From Zygosaccharomyces rouxii (lineage: Eukaryota > Ascomycota > Saccharomycetes > Saccharomycetales > Saccharomycetaceae): 64,000 nucleotides of DNA. The notes beneath the pieces are model-generated. The model was not told the origin of the DNA and did no database searches. It saw only the letters and a list, made by a program, of their open reading frames with translations. The stretch covers positions 620,001 through 684,000 of the forward strand of contig NC_012993.1 of NCBI RefSeq assembly GCF_000026365.1, given 5' to 3'. How positions within the stretch are numbered: position 1 is the first letter of the stretch; each line of letters begins with the position of its first letter. This document shows positions 1-9,995 of the stretch, in pieces. The position numbers and the translations under genes were made by a program.

Positions 1-119
1 TGACGGGTGTTGAAGATGGATATTTACAAGAATTAGAAAGAGTTCGTGCCTTGAATAAATCTAAGTCTGAAACTAAAGCAGACGTGGATATCAACTTGTA
101 CAATGAAGGGGACTATTAG
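1..119 (+). CDS. ADE4: Amidophosphoribosyltransferase, C-terminal end (partial)
   Basis: The window opens inside a gene on the plus strand. The frame from base 3 reads 38 codons to a TAG at 117-119. The motif GVEDGYLQELERVR resembles the very C-terminus of PurF-type glutamine PRPP amidotransferases, the first enzyme of de novo purine synthesis in the cytosol; bacterial PurF ends with a similar DQGYLDFLDTLR. The tail rich in Lys, Asp and Glu fits yeast Ade4. Position supports the call: in S. cerevisiae ADE4 (YMR300C) lies next to DYN3 (YMR299C) on the same strand, as here. The catalytic N-terminal Cys and the PRPP loop lie outside the window, so the identification rests on a short tail plus synteny. 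Confidence 0.72.
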   Translation, partial: TGVEDGYLQELERVRALNKSKSETKADVDINLYNEGDY

Positions 120-357
120 ATTGATACATTTCATTATTGATATAAATTTATGATAGAAAACTGTAATTAAGAATATAGAGAAAGAAAATAATGCAAGAAT
201 AACTCCTTTGTACTTTCTGTTGTATATGTTAATGGTTTCTTATGTAGCGCGATAGAGCGCGCAGATCTTTAGATCTTAAAAAGATCAACACGGCTAAAAT
301 TATCGTATTCTTACGACTCGCTAAGGAAAGAAGGGCCTCTTTAGCCGGTTCTTCAGC

Positions 358-1296
358 ATGTCTAATAGCTGGTCAGAACTGTTAAAAGAAAATGACAGGA
401 ATGAAACTACTTGGAAACGAACTGTTGTTATCTGTTCCCCCACTATTGAAACTTTAAGAAGTTTTGAGAAGACATTTTTGCCCTCAAATTGTGGACTAAG
501 CAACCAGAGTATGCATTCAATCGGTTTTGGATTCGATTCTTTACGTGATGGTATTATGGGTAATACGTTAGTCAATTGTGAGTTATACTCTGTCCTATTT
601 CCGCTACAAGAGACATCATTAGAATGTTTGAAATCATTTGTTGATGTGAAGTCCTCTACGATCAAATGGTGGTTTCTACTAGATTGGAGCCTCAATGATC
701 AAAAATTTTGGTTGGCAAAACTAATTAAATCTCTGGAAACATTGAAGGCGGCAAATGTCAACTTGACAGCTGGATCCATTACTATCAGCTGTCTAAATAC
801 TGATCACATCTACGCCAAACAAAAGAATACTACTACTTGGCATTCAAATCATGTTGAGTTTCTACAGCAGTCTCTCAGGTCTTTTTCATTTTTAGAAAAA
901 TGTTCTTTGGTGTATTCAGATCCTAACGATTCTACGAGATCTGGCACTCAGCTATTTGGTCAATTGATAGCTGATAACTATAGGGAAATACAAGCTGATT
1001 TTGCTAGTGCAACCAAGATTTTGATTCCGTATGGGAGCGATACTCCAGGGCTGATAAAGACCCTTGACGAATCGTTCGAACCTCTACAAGTGTTAGAGCA
1101 AATATTCATTACCCAAAGGTTTGAAGAGTTCATACCAGGGGAGAAGTTAGAAGGAGATCAAGAGAAAGAAGAAGAAGAGGAGGATGACGAAGATGTTCAT
1201 TACGATATAGATCATCCGTACAGTGTAGACATTCAGCAGGAGCTATCTAACTTGTACGAGAAAGGCAAACAACGGTTTACAATCAACACGGTATAA
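358..1296 (+). CDS. DYN3: Dynein light intermediate chain
   Basis: A 312-residue protein starting at ATG 358. It resembles yeast Dyn3, also about 312 residues, the light intermediate chain of cytoplasmic dynein, which binds the heavy-chain tail and supports spindle positioning along microtubules. The N-terminal part (about 18-35, TVVICSPTIETLRSF) sits where animal light intermediate chains carry a Ras-like nucleotide-binding fold, but no GxxxxGK[ST] loop is present, so nucleotide binding is not supported. Residues about 262-282 form an acidic Glu/Asp run. JNM1, a dynactin subunit of the same pathway, lies 20 kb away. The gene follows ADE4 with a 238-base gap, matching the YMR300C-YMR299C order. 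Confidence 0.85.
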   Translation: MSNSWSELLKENDRNETTWKRTVVICSPTIETLRSFEKTFLPSNCGLSNQSMHSIGFGFDSLRDGIMGNTLVNCELYSVLFPLQETSLECLKSFVDVKSSTIKWWFLLDWSLNDQKFWLAKLIKSLETLKAANVNLTAGSITISCLNTDHIYAKQKNTTTWHSNHVEFLQQSLRSFSFLEKCSLVYSDPNDSTRSGTQLFGQLIADNYREIQADFASATKILIPYGSDTPGLIKTLDESFEPLQVLEQIFITQRFEEFIPGEKLEGDQEKEEEEEDDEDVHYDIDHPYSVDIQQELSNLYEKGKQRFTINTV

Positions 1297-1403
1297 AAAA
1301 TCATCAAGACATATGGAATGTAATACTCATGAAAACCATAAATGTTAAAGTCTTCGACCATGAACATTCAGTTCATCATTTCGCTCATAGGCATCGCCCA
1401 AAA

Positions 1404-1425
1404 CGATGAAATGAAAAAATTTTGA
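1404..1425 (+). promoter_or_regulatory. PAC/RRPE-like element upstream of RNH70
   Basis: The stretch reads CGATGAAATGA followed directly by AAAAAATTTTGAT. The first part is one base off the PAC core (GATGAGATGAG), and the second resembles the RRPE core (TGAAAAATTTT) with one extra A. These two elements mark yeast ribosome-biogenesis promoters, and RNH70 processes rRNA. It lies about 140 bases before the ATG. The matches are imperfect, so this is an inference. Confidence 0.4.
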
Positions 1426-1564
1426 TCTTAATACATGAAGAACTTCCCGAAAGTCTAACGATCAAAGAAGCATCAAAACTACAATTGTAACCAATTGAAA
1501 CTTTCAATTACTATTTTGTAAACAGATTGGTGTTTCAACCGCTCATCAGCCTCAAACGCTTACT

Positions 1565-3595
1565 ATGGATGAAAATTACCACGATGTAGCGATAGATGAA
1601 GATGCATCGCCAGCCAAGAAATTTGGCACTGAAAAACAAAAGACAGCTTCTGACACTGCTCCAAATTTTTCTGATAGAGTTGCTAGATTAAGCATTAGCG
1701 AAGACGCCAATACTTCACGAGATATCATCAATGGATTGAAGCATTCTAAGATGACAGAGGAGAATCGTGCTGATAAAAGAAGAAGAAGATCAAGTGCGCA
1801 ATCACTCAACGGTCCAGAGAGGAGTGCTACGGTTGAGGGCAATGGTGGTTCCAAACAGGATGTATCTGAAGAAAAACGTGAAAATAACAAAGTTATAAAG
1901 AAGGCTAAGAAAGAACCAAAGAAAGAGGTAAAGAAGGAGGTTCAAAGGGAAGCTGTTATAGATGATGCTGATATGGGGTCTCAAAAAACCAGTAGAAAGA
2001 AGAAGAAGAAAGCAAGGAATGCACATGGTATTATCTCAGTAGAAAAGCTAGGTGCTAGAACTTCCTCCGTAAGTGATTTGAGGGAACCAATGATTAGTTG
2101 TCTCTATGGTAAAACATTAGATGCTTCCAATTTGAAAATCAAAAACATGTCATCAGTCAAAAAGGTGATAACGGTATTTGTACCTGGCTTACAACCGGAA
2201 GACTTAGGTCTACCCTCTGGCACCAGCTTCAAGGATGCTGGTCCCTTTGAAGTAAAAAATTCCAAATTGTTTACCAAAGTGCCTCTTGAGCAAAATGTAG
2301 AAGCTTTCCCCATAAGTGCACCTGGCTCTAAGAATTCCTTATACCCAGCTTATAACCATTTCATCAACCGAACCTTGTCAAAAAATGAAAGAAAAACTCG
2401 TCATCAGGAACTTTCCAGCCAAAAGATCACCATCAATCATCTTCTAATGTCACTTAATGATCTGGTAGAGCATGATTATCCTATTCATCCTCACCTGCTA
2501 GATGAATCTGCCCGTCAACTTAACACGAATGCGGAAACCTATGTTGACACCCAAAGATTTGATCACGACGGTTCTCACATCTTCGCACTGGATTGTGAGA
2601 TGTGTCTGTCTGCAAAGGGTTCCGTCCTCACCAGAGTAAGCATTGTAGGTTTCGATGGTAATGTTGTGTATGACCAGTTGGTTAAACCAGATACGCCGAT
2701 TACAGATTATTTGACAAAGTACAGTGGTATAACAGAGGAAAAATTGGCAAACGTTACCACTACGTTGCAAGATGTACAGCGTGATATTCTCAACATGGTT
2801 AGTGAAGATGATGTTTTAATTGGACACTCTTTAGAGAACGACTTGAATGCTCTCAAGATACGACACCCAAAGATCGTGGATACATCTGTTATTTACGACC
2901 ACAGAGCTGGACCTCCATTTAGACCAGCCCTACGACATTTAGCTTCCACCCATTTGAACTACAACATCCAGACCGGGGAGAAAATAGGTCATAACCCAAT
3001 AGAGGACGCTAAAGCATGCATGGATTTAGTTAAATTGAAAATCGTTAGTGGATTGACATTTGGAGTTTCTGTTACAACAGAAAACATCTTCCAAAAGTTG
3101 TCCGCTGCTGGAATCAAATGTCTAAAGTTAGACGATAATGCATTCAAAAGGAGGAACGCAGAGGCTGTCAATGCTGTATCACCGAATTATGATGGCCAAG
3201 TTTTTGAAAGTCTAATAGATAATATCGATGACAACCAGTTTTTAGTCGCACGTTTGAAAGAATTGGCACAATCGAGAGGATATGCCTACAATGTCTCGAT
3301 GAGATCTGACAAAGAAAAGGGAGAAGTGCCTTCTGAAACGCAATCCCTGGATGTGTTATCCCGTGGATTGGCTAATTTGTATGAGAAATCTCCCAATGGT
3401 ACTATGATAGCGGTATTTTCGGGCAATGGTGACACCAGACCGTATTCCAAAATAATGGCCGAATTGGAAACTATAGATAGAGATCAAAGAACTAAAGCAA
3501 GACAAGAGAGATCTGGAGAATTGGAGAAAGCGGTCTCGAGGGCAAGAGATGGTGTTGCCGTCATTTTCTTCAAACAAGAAACGCTTGACGAGTAG
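1565..3595 (+). CDS. RNH70: 3'-5' RNA exonuclease Rex1/Rnh70
   Basis: A 676-residue DEDDh exonuclease that trims 3' ends of 5S rRNA, 5.8S rRNA and some tRNAs in the nucleus. The catalytic set is visible: D343 and E345 in FALDCEMC, D426 in IGHSLENDLNAL, then H476 and D481 in HNPIEDAKACMDL. The first about 150 residues are highly charged, with Lys-rich runs (KKAKKEPKKEVKKEV at about 113-127 and RKKKKKA near 143) that look like nuclear or nucleolar localisation signals. The protein is about 120 residues longer than S. cerevisiae Rnh70 (about 553); from memory the surplus is mainly N-terminal. It converges on RTT102 with only a 25-base gap, matching the YGR276C-YGR275W order. Confidence 0.93.
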   Translation: MDENYHDVAIDEDASPAKKFGTEKQKTASDTAPNFSDRVARLSISEDANTSRDIINGLKHSKMTEENRADKRRRRSSAQSLNGPERSATVEGNGGSKQDVSEEKRENNKVIKKAKKEPKKEVKKEVQREAVIDDADMGSQKTSRKKKKKARNAHGIISVEKLGARTSSVSDLREPMISCLYGKTLDASNLKIKNMSSVKKVITVFVPGLQPEDLGLPSGTSFKDAGPFEVKNSKLFTKVPLEQNVEAFPISAPGSKNSLYPAYNHFINRTLSKNERKTRHQELSSQKITINHLLMSLNDLVEHDYPIHPHLLDESARQLNTNAETYVDTQRFDHDGSHIFALDCEMCLSAKGSVLTRVSIVGFDGNVVYDQLVKPDTPITDYLTKYSGITEEKLANVTTTLQDVQRDILNMVSEDDVLIGHSLENDLNALKIRHPKIVDTSVIYDHRAGPPFRPALRHLASTHLNYNIQTGEKIGHNPIEDAKACMDLVKLKIVSGLTFGVSVTTENIFQKLSAAGIKCLKLDDNAFKRRNAEAVNAVSPNYDGQVFESLIDNIDDNQFLVARLKELAQSRGYAYNVSMRSDKEKGEVPSETQSLDVLSRGLANLYEKSPNGTMIAVFSGNGDTRPYSKIMAELETIDRDQRTKARQERSGELEKAVSRARDGVAVIFFKQETLDE

Positions 3596-3620
3596 AATAA
3601 ATTAATTAACTATGTAAACC

Positions 3621-4286
3621 TCAATCCTTATCCATATTAACATCTTGGTCCTGATCCTGATCCTTTAGGTTGTTGTTCTGTTCCAGATTTTGATTTTGAT
3701 CTGGAATCATTGCTGGAGGTTGTTCAGGTTGTTGTTCAGGTTGTTGTTCAGGTTGTTGTTCAGGTTGTTGTTCAGGCTGCTGTTCAGGCTGCTGTTCAGG
3801 CTGCTGTTCAGGCTGCTGTTCAGGCTGTTGTTCAGACTGCTGTCCTGGATGCTGTTCAGGCTGTGCTTGTGCATCTGAACTAGAGAAGCCTGCAATTCCG
3901 TCTACACCACCAACGGCACCTCTAATATCGTCCACCGTGAGATTCTCACCATTCGAAGGTCTATTAGCAGTCTGTTGATCATTGGAAACAATTTCATGAA
4001 CCTCGTCCTGCGCTGAATAAGTGGAGGCATCCAAGAGATCCATCGAGTCGTTAGCCTCTAGTATCTTGCGCCATGTGCATTCGTCTGTCTTAATCCATGT
4101 CTTAAATTTGAAAGGGTATTTTTCTACTGAAGTTCCATCATTAAATGGAGCACCATCAGTTCCTGAGCTTACAGCATTACTAGGTGTTGAATGCGTAGGA
4201 TTTAACCAGTCATATTTCCAGTTTTGTCTATTGTTAACAATTTCCAAATGTCCACCATTATTGGCCTTTTCAATTAGTGATTGCAT
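3621..4286 (-). CDS. RTT102: SWI/SNF and RSC chromatin-remodelling subunit Rtt102
   Basis: A 221-residue protein starting at ATG 4286. It matches yeast Rtt102 (157 residues), the small subunit that clamps the Arp7-Arp9 module of the RSC and SWI/SNF remodellers. Conserved blocks are NWKYDWLNP near residue 23, KYPFKFKTWI near 56, and NLTVDDIRGAVGG near 114. The extra length is a C-terminal low-complexity tail: nine consecutive QQPE units, flanked by degenerate copies, encoded by a 12-bp DNA repeat. The protein ends in a DQDQDQDVNMDKD tail; S. cerevisiae also ends with an acidic DVKMN-type tail, so the repeat is an insertion before a conserved end. It is divergently placed from TAF1. Confidence 0.9.
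   Translation of the reverse strand: MQSLIEKANNGGHLEIVNNRQNWKYDWLNPTHSTPSNAVSSGTDGAPFNDGTSVEKYPFKFKTWIKTDECTWRKILEANDSMDLLDASTYSAQDEVHEIVSNDQQTANRPSNGENLTVDDIRGAVGGVDGIAGFSSSDAQAQPEQHPGQQSEQQPEQQPEQQPEQQPEQQPEQQPEQQPEQQPEQQPEQPPAMIPDQNQNLEQNNNLKDQDQDQDVNMDKD
3714..3868 (-). repeat. 12-bp coding tandem repeat in RTT102
   Basis: On the plus strand the unit is TTCAGG followed by TTGTTG or CTGCTG. It encodes Gln-Gln-Pro-Glu on the minus strand. Five units nearest the gene's 3' end use CAA codons for Gln and the next four use CAG. Further degenerate units (QQSE, HPGQ) lie upstream in the gene. The frame is preserved throughout. Confidence 0.95.
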
Positions 4287-4564
4287 CGCAACAAAGTCAA
4301 TTCGAGGGTGTAGAATCGATAGAAAATGTCAAATAAAGCTGATAATGACGCTTGATCGGTCAAATCCTCGAATCTTTATTCAATATTGATGCGTTTTCTG
4401 TCATCTCATCGCTTGTAGGTTCAATCACGGCAAACGGACAACATGAAAAATGGTGCAGAGTTCAACTAAAACTGTAAGAATACAGGTGAGCATTATAGAA
4501 GGGAGACGTCCGTTCATTTCAACACTTATCTAGCTAACAACTTTGTTGTTGTTAGACTGCTAGC

Positions 4565-7500
4565 ATGGAAAAGGGGAAAAAACAACGTGGTGCCGACTTG
4601 TCAAATGAAGATGATGCTTTTGGAGCCATCTTTGGAGGTGATTTTGGTTCATTAGAGATTGGTAGTTACATAGGACAAGCAGAAGAAGGCCCAACACAGC
4701 ATTCGGCCAATGCTGTTGATTTCGAAGATGAAGACGAATTGGCCGATGAAGAATTGCCAGATGAAGAGAGTGTAGGTGGTGCTGGATTTAGAGACAGCGA
4801 TCTTTTGAGTGATGGCCATATCATGGGAGTTACCTTAGGCCATCAACAAATGGATCCCCATAGTGTCAGTATGAGGAAGAAAGGTATGATGCCTCAAGAT
4901 GTGTCCGTAGATGATTTTGACGGCGGCAATAATGCACTTTTCATGGGCATGGAAAATATGGAGAGAAATGCATCCTATGGAGGTTATGTGCCAGAGGAAC
5001 TGCAACCACCACCGGAAGAAGTAATGAGATTAGAAAATGAGAGACGTATTAAGGAAGAAAGACTTTTACTAAGAAGTTATTTTCCTGAATTTAAAAAGGG
5101 CAAAATTTTGAAATGGAATCGACTATTGCATAGAAGGGCAGGCAAATATCCATGGCAGCGCGACTTCATTAAGAGATACCTGAAGCCACTAATACCGTTA
5201 AATTTAAAATTACACGTTCAACAAGATCAAAGAAGATTGTTCAATACAACCGAAAACGTTTGGCAAGCATCCTCGCTGGGGGCCCCCACACAGAGAAATA
5301 AGAAACACGGTATTGTGGTTGTAGCAGTTGACGAAATTGATCCTGAGGACGTGAAGAAAAACTCAAAGGATCAGAACGAACAGGAGATACCTGAAGATCT
5401 TATTGTGGCCACTGATAACTGGGATCAAGAACGTATCATTGGTGAAAAATCATTTACTGATGAAACTCCCTCATCACATATAGGAAACCCATTACAAGAA
5501 GATTTTAAGGACTGGAATTGGGATGAAAATGATTTAGTAGAAGCCAATTTGGATTCTGCACAAAATGCAGAACTTGATATGAACGATGAAAGGTTACTGT
5601 TGGTCAGAGAAACAGCTGGCAGAAGGGACAGGCAAAATAAGTCTATTCCACTAGCCTACAATGAGAAAGGTCTGTTGCAAAAATTCAACATTTCTAATGA
5701 TGATGACTATAGAATCTTAAGACGTAATCACCAAACCAGGATTCGTGCTACGATCTCAAATTTAAACATAGAGCATTCGCAACCAGCTATTCGTTTACAG
5801 TCACCATATTATAAGGTTACTTTACCAAAGGACACTTTAAGGCATTTACACAGACCATGTTTTGGTACACAGATTCGTCCTGGGACAAATATTGTCTTTA
5901 GTAAATTGAAGACTAGAAAGAAGAAGCGTGATAAGGGTAAAGAAGTTAAAGAATCATTTTCCAGCACTCAAGACCTGACTGTAGGTGACACAGCCCCAGT
6001 GTTCTTAATGGAATATTCAGAGGAAGCACCTATCGCATTGTCAAAATTTGGTATGGCCAATAAGTTAATCAACTATTACAGAAAGATGAATGAACATGAT
6101 ACTTCAAGACCAAAGCTTCCTGTTGGTGAAACCCACGTTTTAGGTGTTCAGGATAAATCTCCATTTTGGAATTTTGGGTTTGTAGAACCCGGTCACATCG
6201 TCCCTACATTATACAACAATATGATAAGGGCACCTGTATTCAAGCATGATGTTTCAGGAACCGATTTTCTACTGGTTAGAAGCTCGGGAAATGGCACTAG
6301 TAACAGATTTTATTTGAGGACAATTAATCATCTTTTCGCAGTAGGTCAAACTTTCCCTTGTGAGGAGATTCCGGGTCCTAATTCTAGAAGAGTTACCTCT
6401 ATGAGGACCACCAGATTGAGGATGGTTGTATATCGTATCTTGAACCGTACACCATCTCGTGCCATTTCAATTGAACCTATTGCCAGACATTTCCCAGATC
6501 AAGATTATGGGCAGAATAGACAAAAGATCAAGGAATTTATGAAGTATCAAAGAGAAGGTTCAGATAAGGGTCTCTGGAAATTAAAGGACGGTGAACCTTT
6601 ACTTGACAACGAAAGTGCCAAAAAATTAATTTTACCGGAGCAAGTTTCAGAAGTAGAATCCATGAATCAAGGTTTACAATTTCAGGATGACACGGAATCC
6701 TACAACTTTGATGAAAAATTGGCTAAACTGGAAGAGAATTTATTACCATGGAATGCCACTAAAAATTTTGTCAATGCTACTCAGATGCGTGCCATGATTC
6801 AAATCCACGGTGCCGGTGACCCTACCGGCTGTGGTGAAGGTTTCTCATTTTTGAAGACTTCGATGAAAGGTGGATTCGTTAAATCCGGTATGGACAATGG
6901 TAAACCACAAGCGCCAGGAGGTCACAGTTATAACGTTGCCCAACAACAAAAGGCCTACGATGAAGAAATCAGTAAGACGTGGTATACTCATACGAAATCA
7001 CTTAATGTGACCAACCCATTTGAGGAGATGGATAATCCCGACGAAATCAATCAAACTAACCGTCATGTAAGAACTCGCAGGGATGATCGTAAAGTCTTAA
7101 GGATTATACGAAAGAAAAGAGATGAGAATGGTATCATTCAAAGACAAACTGTAACAATAAGAGATCCTCGTGTGATTAAAGGTTACATTAGGAGTAAAGA
7201 GAGAAAGCGTGAAGCCAATTTAGATGTTGAGAAACTGTTGGATGAAAATACAACCATGAATAATGCTGAAGATATTGAAATGCAAAAGAAGTTATTACAA
7301 AATGAATTGGCAAGTTTAGAAAAATCCCAACAGAGAAGAGCTGCTCGCCAGGTTTCAAAGACAAAGACGCAAGATGGTAAAGTTGCCAAGGGCAAAAATA
7401 CGACCAGACGTTGTGCAACTTGTGGGCAAATAGGTCACATTAGAACCAACAAATCTTGCCCGATGTATAACGGTAGCAATGGAGGCAGTCAATTACAAGC

Positions 7501-7576
7501 TTCTGTAGGCCAAGGAATGGGTAGCCCTTCCCCTGTAGGGACACCTACCGATCCACCAGGAATGCCAGATCCATAG
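4565..7576 (+). CDS. TAF1: TFIID subunit TAF1
   Basis: A 1003-residue protein matching yeast Taf1 (1066 residues), the scaffold of the general transcription factor TFIID. The acidic N-terminus (DDAFGAIFGGDFGSL, about 16-30) fits the TAND region that occupies the DNA-binding face of TBP. The central DUF3591 region spans roughly residues 390-900, with conserved blocks such as NDDDYRILRRNHQTRIRAT and GFSFLKTSMKGGF. A C-terminal zinc knuckle reads RRCATCGQIGHIRTNKSCPM (C-x2-C-x4-H-x5-C). The bromodomains of animal TAF1 are absent, as in other yeasts, where Bdf1 supplies them. Upstream, RTT102 is divergent; downstream LIP1 converges. Confidence 0.96.
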   Translation: MEKGKKQRGADLSNEDDAFGAIFGGDFGSLEIGSYIGQAEEGPTQHSANAVDFEDEDELADEELPDEESVGGAGFRDSDLLSDGHIMGVTLGHQQMDPHSVSMRKKGMMPQDVSVDDFDGGNNALFMGMENMERNASYGGYVPEELQPPPEEVMRLENERRIKEERLLLRSYFPEFKKGKILKWNRLLHRRAGKYPWQRDFIKRYLKPLIPLNLKLHVQQDQRRLFNTTENVWQASSLGAPTQRNKKHGIVVVAVDEIDPEDVKKNSKDQNEQEIPEDLIVATDNWDQERIIGEKSFTDETPSSHIGNPLQEDFKDWNWDENDLVEANLDSAQNAELDMNDERLLLVRETAGRRDRQNKSIPLAYNEKGLLQKFNISNDDDYRILRRNHQTRIRATISNLNIEHSQPAIRLQSPYYKVTLPKDTLRHLHRPCFGTQIRPGTNIVFSKLKTRKKKRDKGKEVKESFSSTQDLTVGDTAPVFLMEYSEEAPIALSKFGMANKLINYYRKMNEHDTSRPKLPVGETHVLGVQDKSPFWNFGFVEPGHIVPTLYNNMIRAPVFKHDVSGTDFLLVRSSGNGTSNRFYLRTINHLFAVGQTFPCEEIPGPNSRRVTSMRTTRLRMVVYRILNRTPSRAISIEPIARHFPDQDYGQNRQKIKEFMKYQREGSDKGLWKLKDGEPLLDNESAKKLILPEQVSEVESMNQGLQFQDDTESYNFDEKLAKLEENLLPWNATKNFVNATQMRAMIQIHGAGDPTGCGEGFSFLKTSMKGGFVKSGMDNGKPQAPGGHSYNVAQQQKAYDEEISKTWYTHTKSLNVTNPFEEMDNPDEINQTNRHVRTRRDDRKVLRIIRKKRDENGIIQRQTVTIRDPRVIKGYIRSKERKREANLDVEKLLDENTTMNNAEDIEMQKKLLQNELASLEKSQQRRAARQVSKTKTQDGKVAKGKNTTRRCATCGQIGHIRTNKSCPMYNGSNGGSQLQASVGQGMGSPSPVGTPTDPPGMPDP

Positions 7577-7662
7577 TATATAGATAGATAATACTTATTT
7601 TTTATTTGGATATCGTTATAATCTTGTAATTTATAGCATTTACTTGGGTATGCAGAAGGTGC

Positions 7663-8088
7663 CTAAAAATTGTAGATAGTATGTTCACCGCACATTTTTT
7701 GAACCAATTCACTATCGCGGTTATAACCTACGTATGCCGAATAACCAGGTTCACCTTTATCCTCATGAACTGGATAATGCACATGTGGTAATTTTTCATT
7801 TTCAATGATACAAAACGAAAGATGCTCATCATTAGGTTCGAAATCTCTTGAAATTCTCTTCAAAATTGTCTTATATTCCCCTCTTTTGTCACAACTTGGA
7901 CCACCACGGGCCCATAGTTTAAGTACAGAACTATCAGGACCTCCAATAGACTCTTGTTCTGGCGAACAATGGAACCATTCATAGTTGATCATTGTACCGT
8001 ATTTAAACCATTCTACGGCTGCCATTATAGCTAATGCAATGAAAAGCGTTTTGAAAAGATTAAGGATTTTGGGCTCTTGACCACGCAT
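7663..8088 (-). CDS. LIP1: Ceramide synthase subunit Lip1
   Basis: A 141-residue single-pass membrane protein, close in length to yeast Lip1 (150). Lip1 is the small subunit required for Lag1/Lac1 acyl-CoA-dependent ceramide synthase in the endoplasmic reticulum. Residues about 11-28 are a membrane segment (LFKTLFIALAIMAAVEWF). The lumenal part is very conserved: INYEWFHCSP, KLWARGGPSCDKRGEYKT, and HYPVHEDKGEPGY. It converges on TAF1 with an 86-base gap and precedes PRC1, matching the YMR298W-YMR297W order. Another sphingolipid gene, LCB1, lies 3 kb away. Confidence 0.95.
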   Translation of the reverse strand: MRGQEPKILNLFKTLFIALAIMAAVEWFKYGTMINYEWFHCSPEQESIGGPDSSVLKLWARGGPSCDKRGEYKTILKRISRDFEPNDEHLSFCIIENEKLPHVHYPVHEDKGEPGYSAYVGYNRDSELVQKMCGEHTIYNF

Positions 8089-8381
8089 GTTGTTTTGGCG
8101 AGATGATTCGACGTTTTTAGCTTAATTCCTACGATTGAGCGCTGCCTTGAAGTTATATGAATTTTCCCCGATCACATCAATTGATGTTTTACATTATATG
8201 AAGATGTCTGTTGATACCCGAACAAACAAAAATACAAGAAGAAAAAAACAGAAAACAGTAGAGACAACGGTTCAAGAACTATAAAGTAATAAAAATCCTA
8301 AAAGTATAATAATAAAAATCCATTTTTTTTTTTTTTTTTCTTGTTTTCTCTGCTATTTAATCTTATCCCGCCGTTGTTTTA

Positions 8382-9995
8382 TTAATCAGTTTGCAAAGTG
8401 TAGTCTTGATGAATCCATTCGTTCAACATACTCAAGGAGTTTTCCGGTTGGTCATATGGAACCATATGTCCACCGTCAAAGATTCTCAAATAACTCAATT
8501 GAGCATAACTCTTAAGCTCACCAGCTTTTTCTCCAGTCAAAGAGGCCTTCCATGGACGAACTGGAGCCTTTGAGAATCCTTCAGATTCTTTCCAAGGTAA
8601 GACGTTAGTCCAAGCTTGGTTACCCAACCAGTTGCAGATGAAATCCTTATCACCAGCATAGATAAGAACCGGTAGACCTTGGTTTAGGATATTGGTGACA
8701 CCTTTGACAAACGGTTTCATCCAATCACCTGCAAATAAGAAGTTTCTATTGATGTCAAAATTACATGACTCGTAGTTTTCCACTTCAGCACCCAATGCCT
8801 TCTTGACGTAATCCAAATTCAAGTATTCTTCAGAGTACTCCATGTCTTCATAACATAGGTTTCCCTTACATTCTTTTCTAACATCGTAGACGTTTTTACC
8901 AGTTTGTTGGAAAGGTCCTAATTCTGCATTGTTACAATAGATAGCTGCAGGAACACAAGTCCAAACAGATTCTGTATCGTAACAAGATTCAATTAGGCCC
9001 AAACAACGGCCCAAAGAATCGTCCATTGCTTGACATTCTTCTGGCCCTAGTATAGCAGGTTCACCACCGTCACCACATGCCATGGGTTTGTAGTAAGGGT
9101 ACTGGTTTAATGGATCCGTTAACCCGTTACCAATTAAAACAGAATCTAAGTTGAAGATTCTACCATCCTCCTTGGGATGGGATAAAATCTCACTAGCGAA
9201 ATCTGGGATATAATGACCTGCATAAGATTCACCAGCAATGTGGAAAGTTTGACCTGCATTGTACTCAGGGAATTGTTTAAAGAACAACTGTAGGAAGGAA
9301 TAGACATCTTTACCGGCAGCAACGGTATTGAAGACACCTTTAGAAGAATATGAATAACCAACGTTAACCGGTTGGTCTAAAAAGATAACGGTGGCATTGC
9401 TATTCCAAGAATATGGATTGTAAACTGGCTTCAAATCTGAATCAATAGAAGAAGGTCCTAATTCGAAGAAAAGACCGGTCATTGACGAGCAACCCGGACC
9501 ACCATTCAACCACAACACAACTGGATCCTTCTTTGGGTCGTTTCTACTTTCAAAAGCATAAAAGAAAAAATGTTTATCCTCTTCTTCAACATCCAAATAA
9601 CCACTGTACTGCTTCACATCTGGGTCAATCCCTAGTAGCTTTGGGTCTGCAATCTTGTTCACACGTAATTGATAATCTTGGACATCTTCACTGCGAACCG
9701 TAAAATCCCAATCGGTCTTCGGTTGCAAAGAACCGGGACGTGGCTTGGAAACGAATTCCAAATTAGAAACTTGAGATGGGAACCTTAGAGGTATTTCGTC
9801 CCAAACTTTCTTTAGCTCTGAGGATAAAGACTCTTTAACATGAGAATGATCAAAGCCTAGTGCTTCAATGGCCCTATCTAATAGAGATGGACTCGCATTT
9901 TCTTCAAACGCAAATGGTTGTTGAAAGGAGAAACCATTTACCACACCGGCAGCCACCCCCAATCCATAGATTAAGGGAACCACAGCAGACTTCAT
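8382..9995 (-). CDS. PRC1: Vacuolar carboxypeptidase Y (preproenzyme)
   Basis: A 537-residue serine carboxypeptidase, the yeast vacuolar protease CPY (S. cerevisiae 532). The N-terminal about 20 residues form a signal peptide ([15 protein letters not shown] core), followed by a propeptide. The nucleophile is S257 in GESYAGHY, at the same number as in the S. cerevisiae precursor. The acidic residue lies in AGDKDF (about 449-451), and the His is H510 in GGHMVPYD. The oxyanion-type block LNGGPGCSS is present. The vacuolar sorting signal position reads QQPF (25-28) instead of QRPL. Conserved cysteines and NxT/S sites fit a glycoprotein. A TATA box (10140-10147) and a stress-type CCCCT element (10176-10180) lie upstream. 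Confidence 0.97.
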   Translation of the reverse strand: MKSAVVPLIYGLGVAAGVVNGFSFQQPFAFEENASPSLLDRAIEALGFDHSHVKESLSSELKKVWDEIPLRFPSQVSNLEFVSKPRPGSLQPKTDWDFTVRSEDVQDYQLRVNKIADPKLLGIDPDVKQYSGYLDVEEEDKHFFFYAFESRNDPKKDPVVLWLNGGPGCSSMTGLFFELGPSSIDSDLKPVYNPYSWNSNATVIFLDQPVNVGYSYSSKGVFNTVAAGKDVYSFLQLFFKQFPEYNAGQTFHIAGESYAGHYIPDFASEILSHPKEDGRIFNLDSVLIGNGLTDPLNQYPYYKPMACGDGGEPAILGPEECQAMDDSLGRCLGLIESCYDTESVWTCVPAAIYCNNAELGPFQQTGKNVYDVRKECKGNLCYEDMEYSEEYLNLDYVKKALGAEVENYESCNFDINRNFLFAGDWMKPFVKGVTNILNQGLPVLIYAGDKDFICNWLGNQAWTNVLPWKESEGFSKAPVRPWKASLTGEKAGELKSYAQLSYLRIFDGGHMVPYDQPENSLSMLNEWIHQDYTLQTD

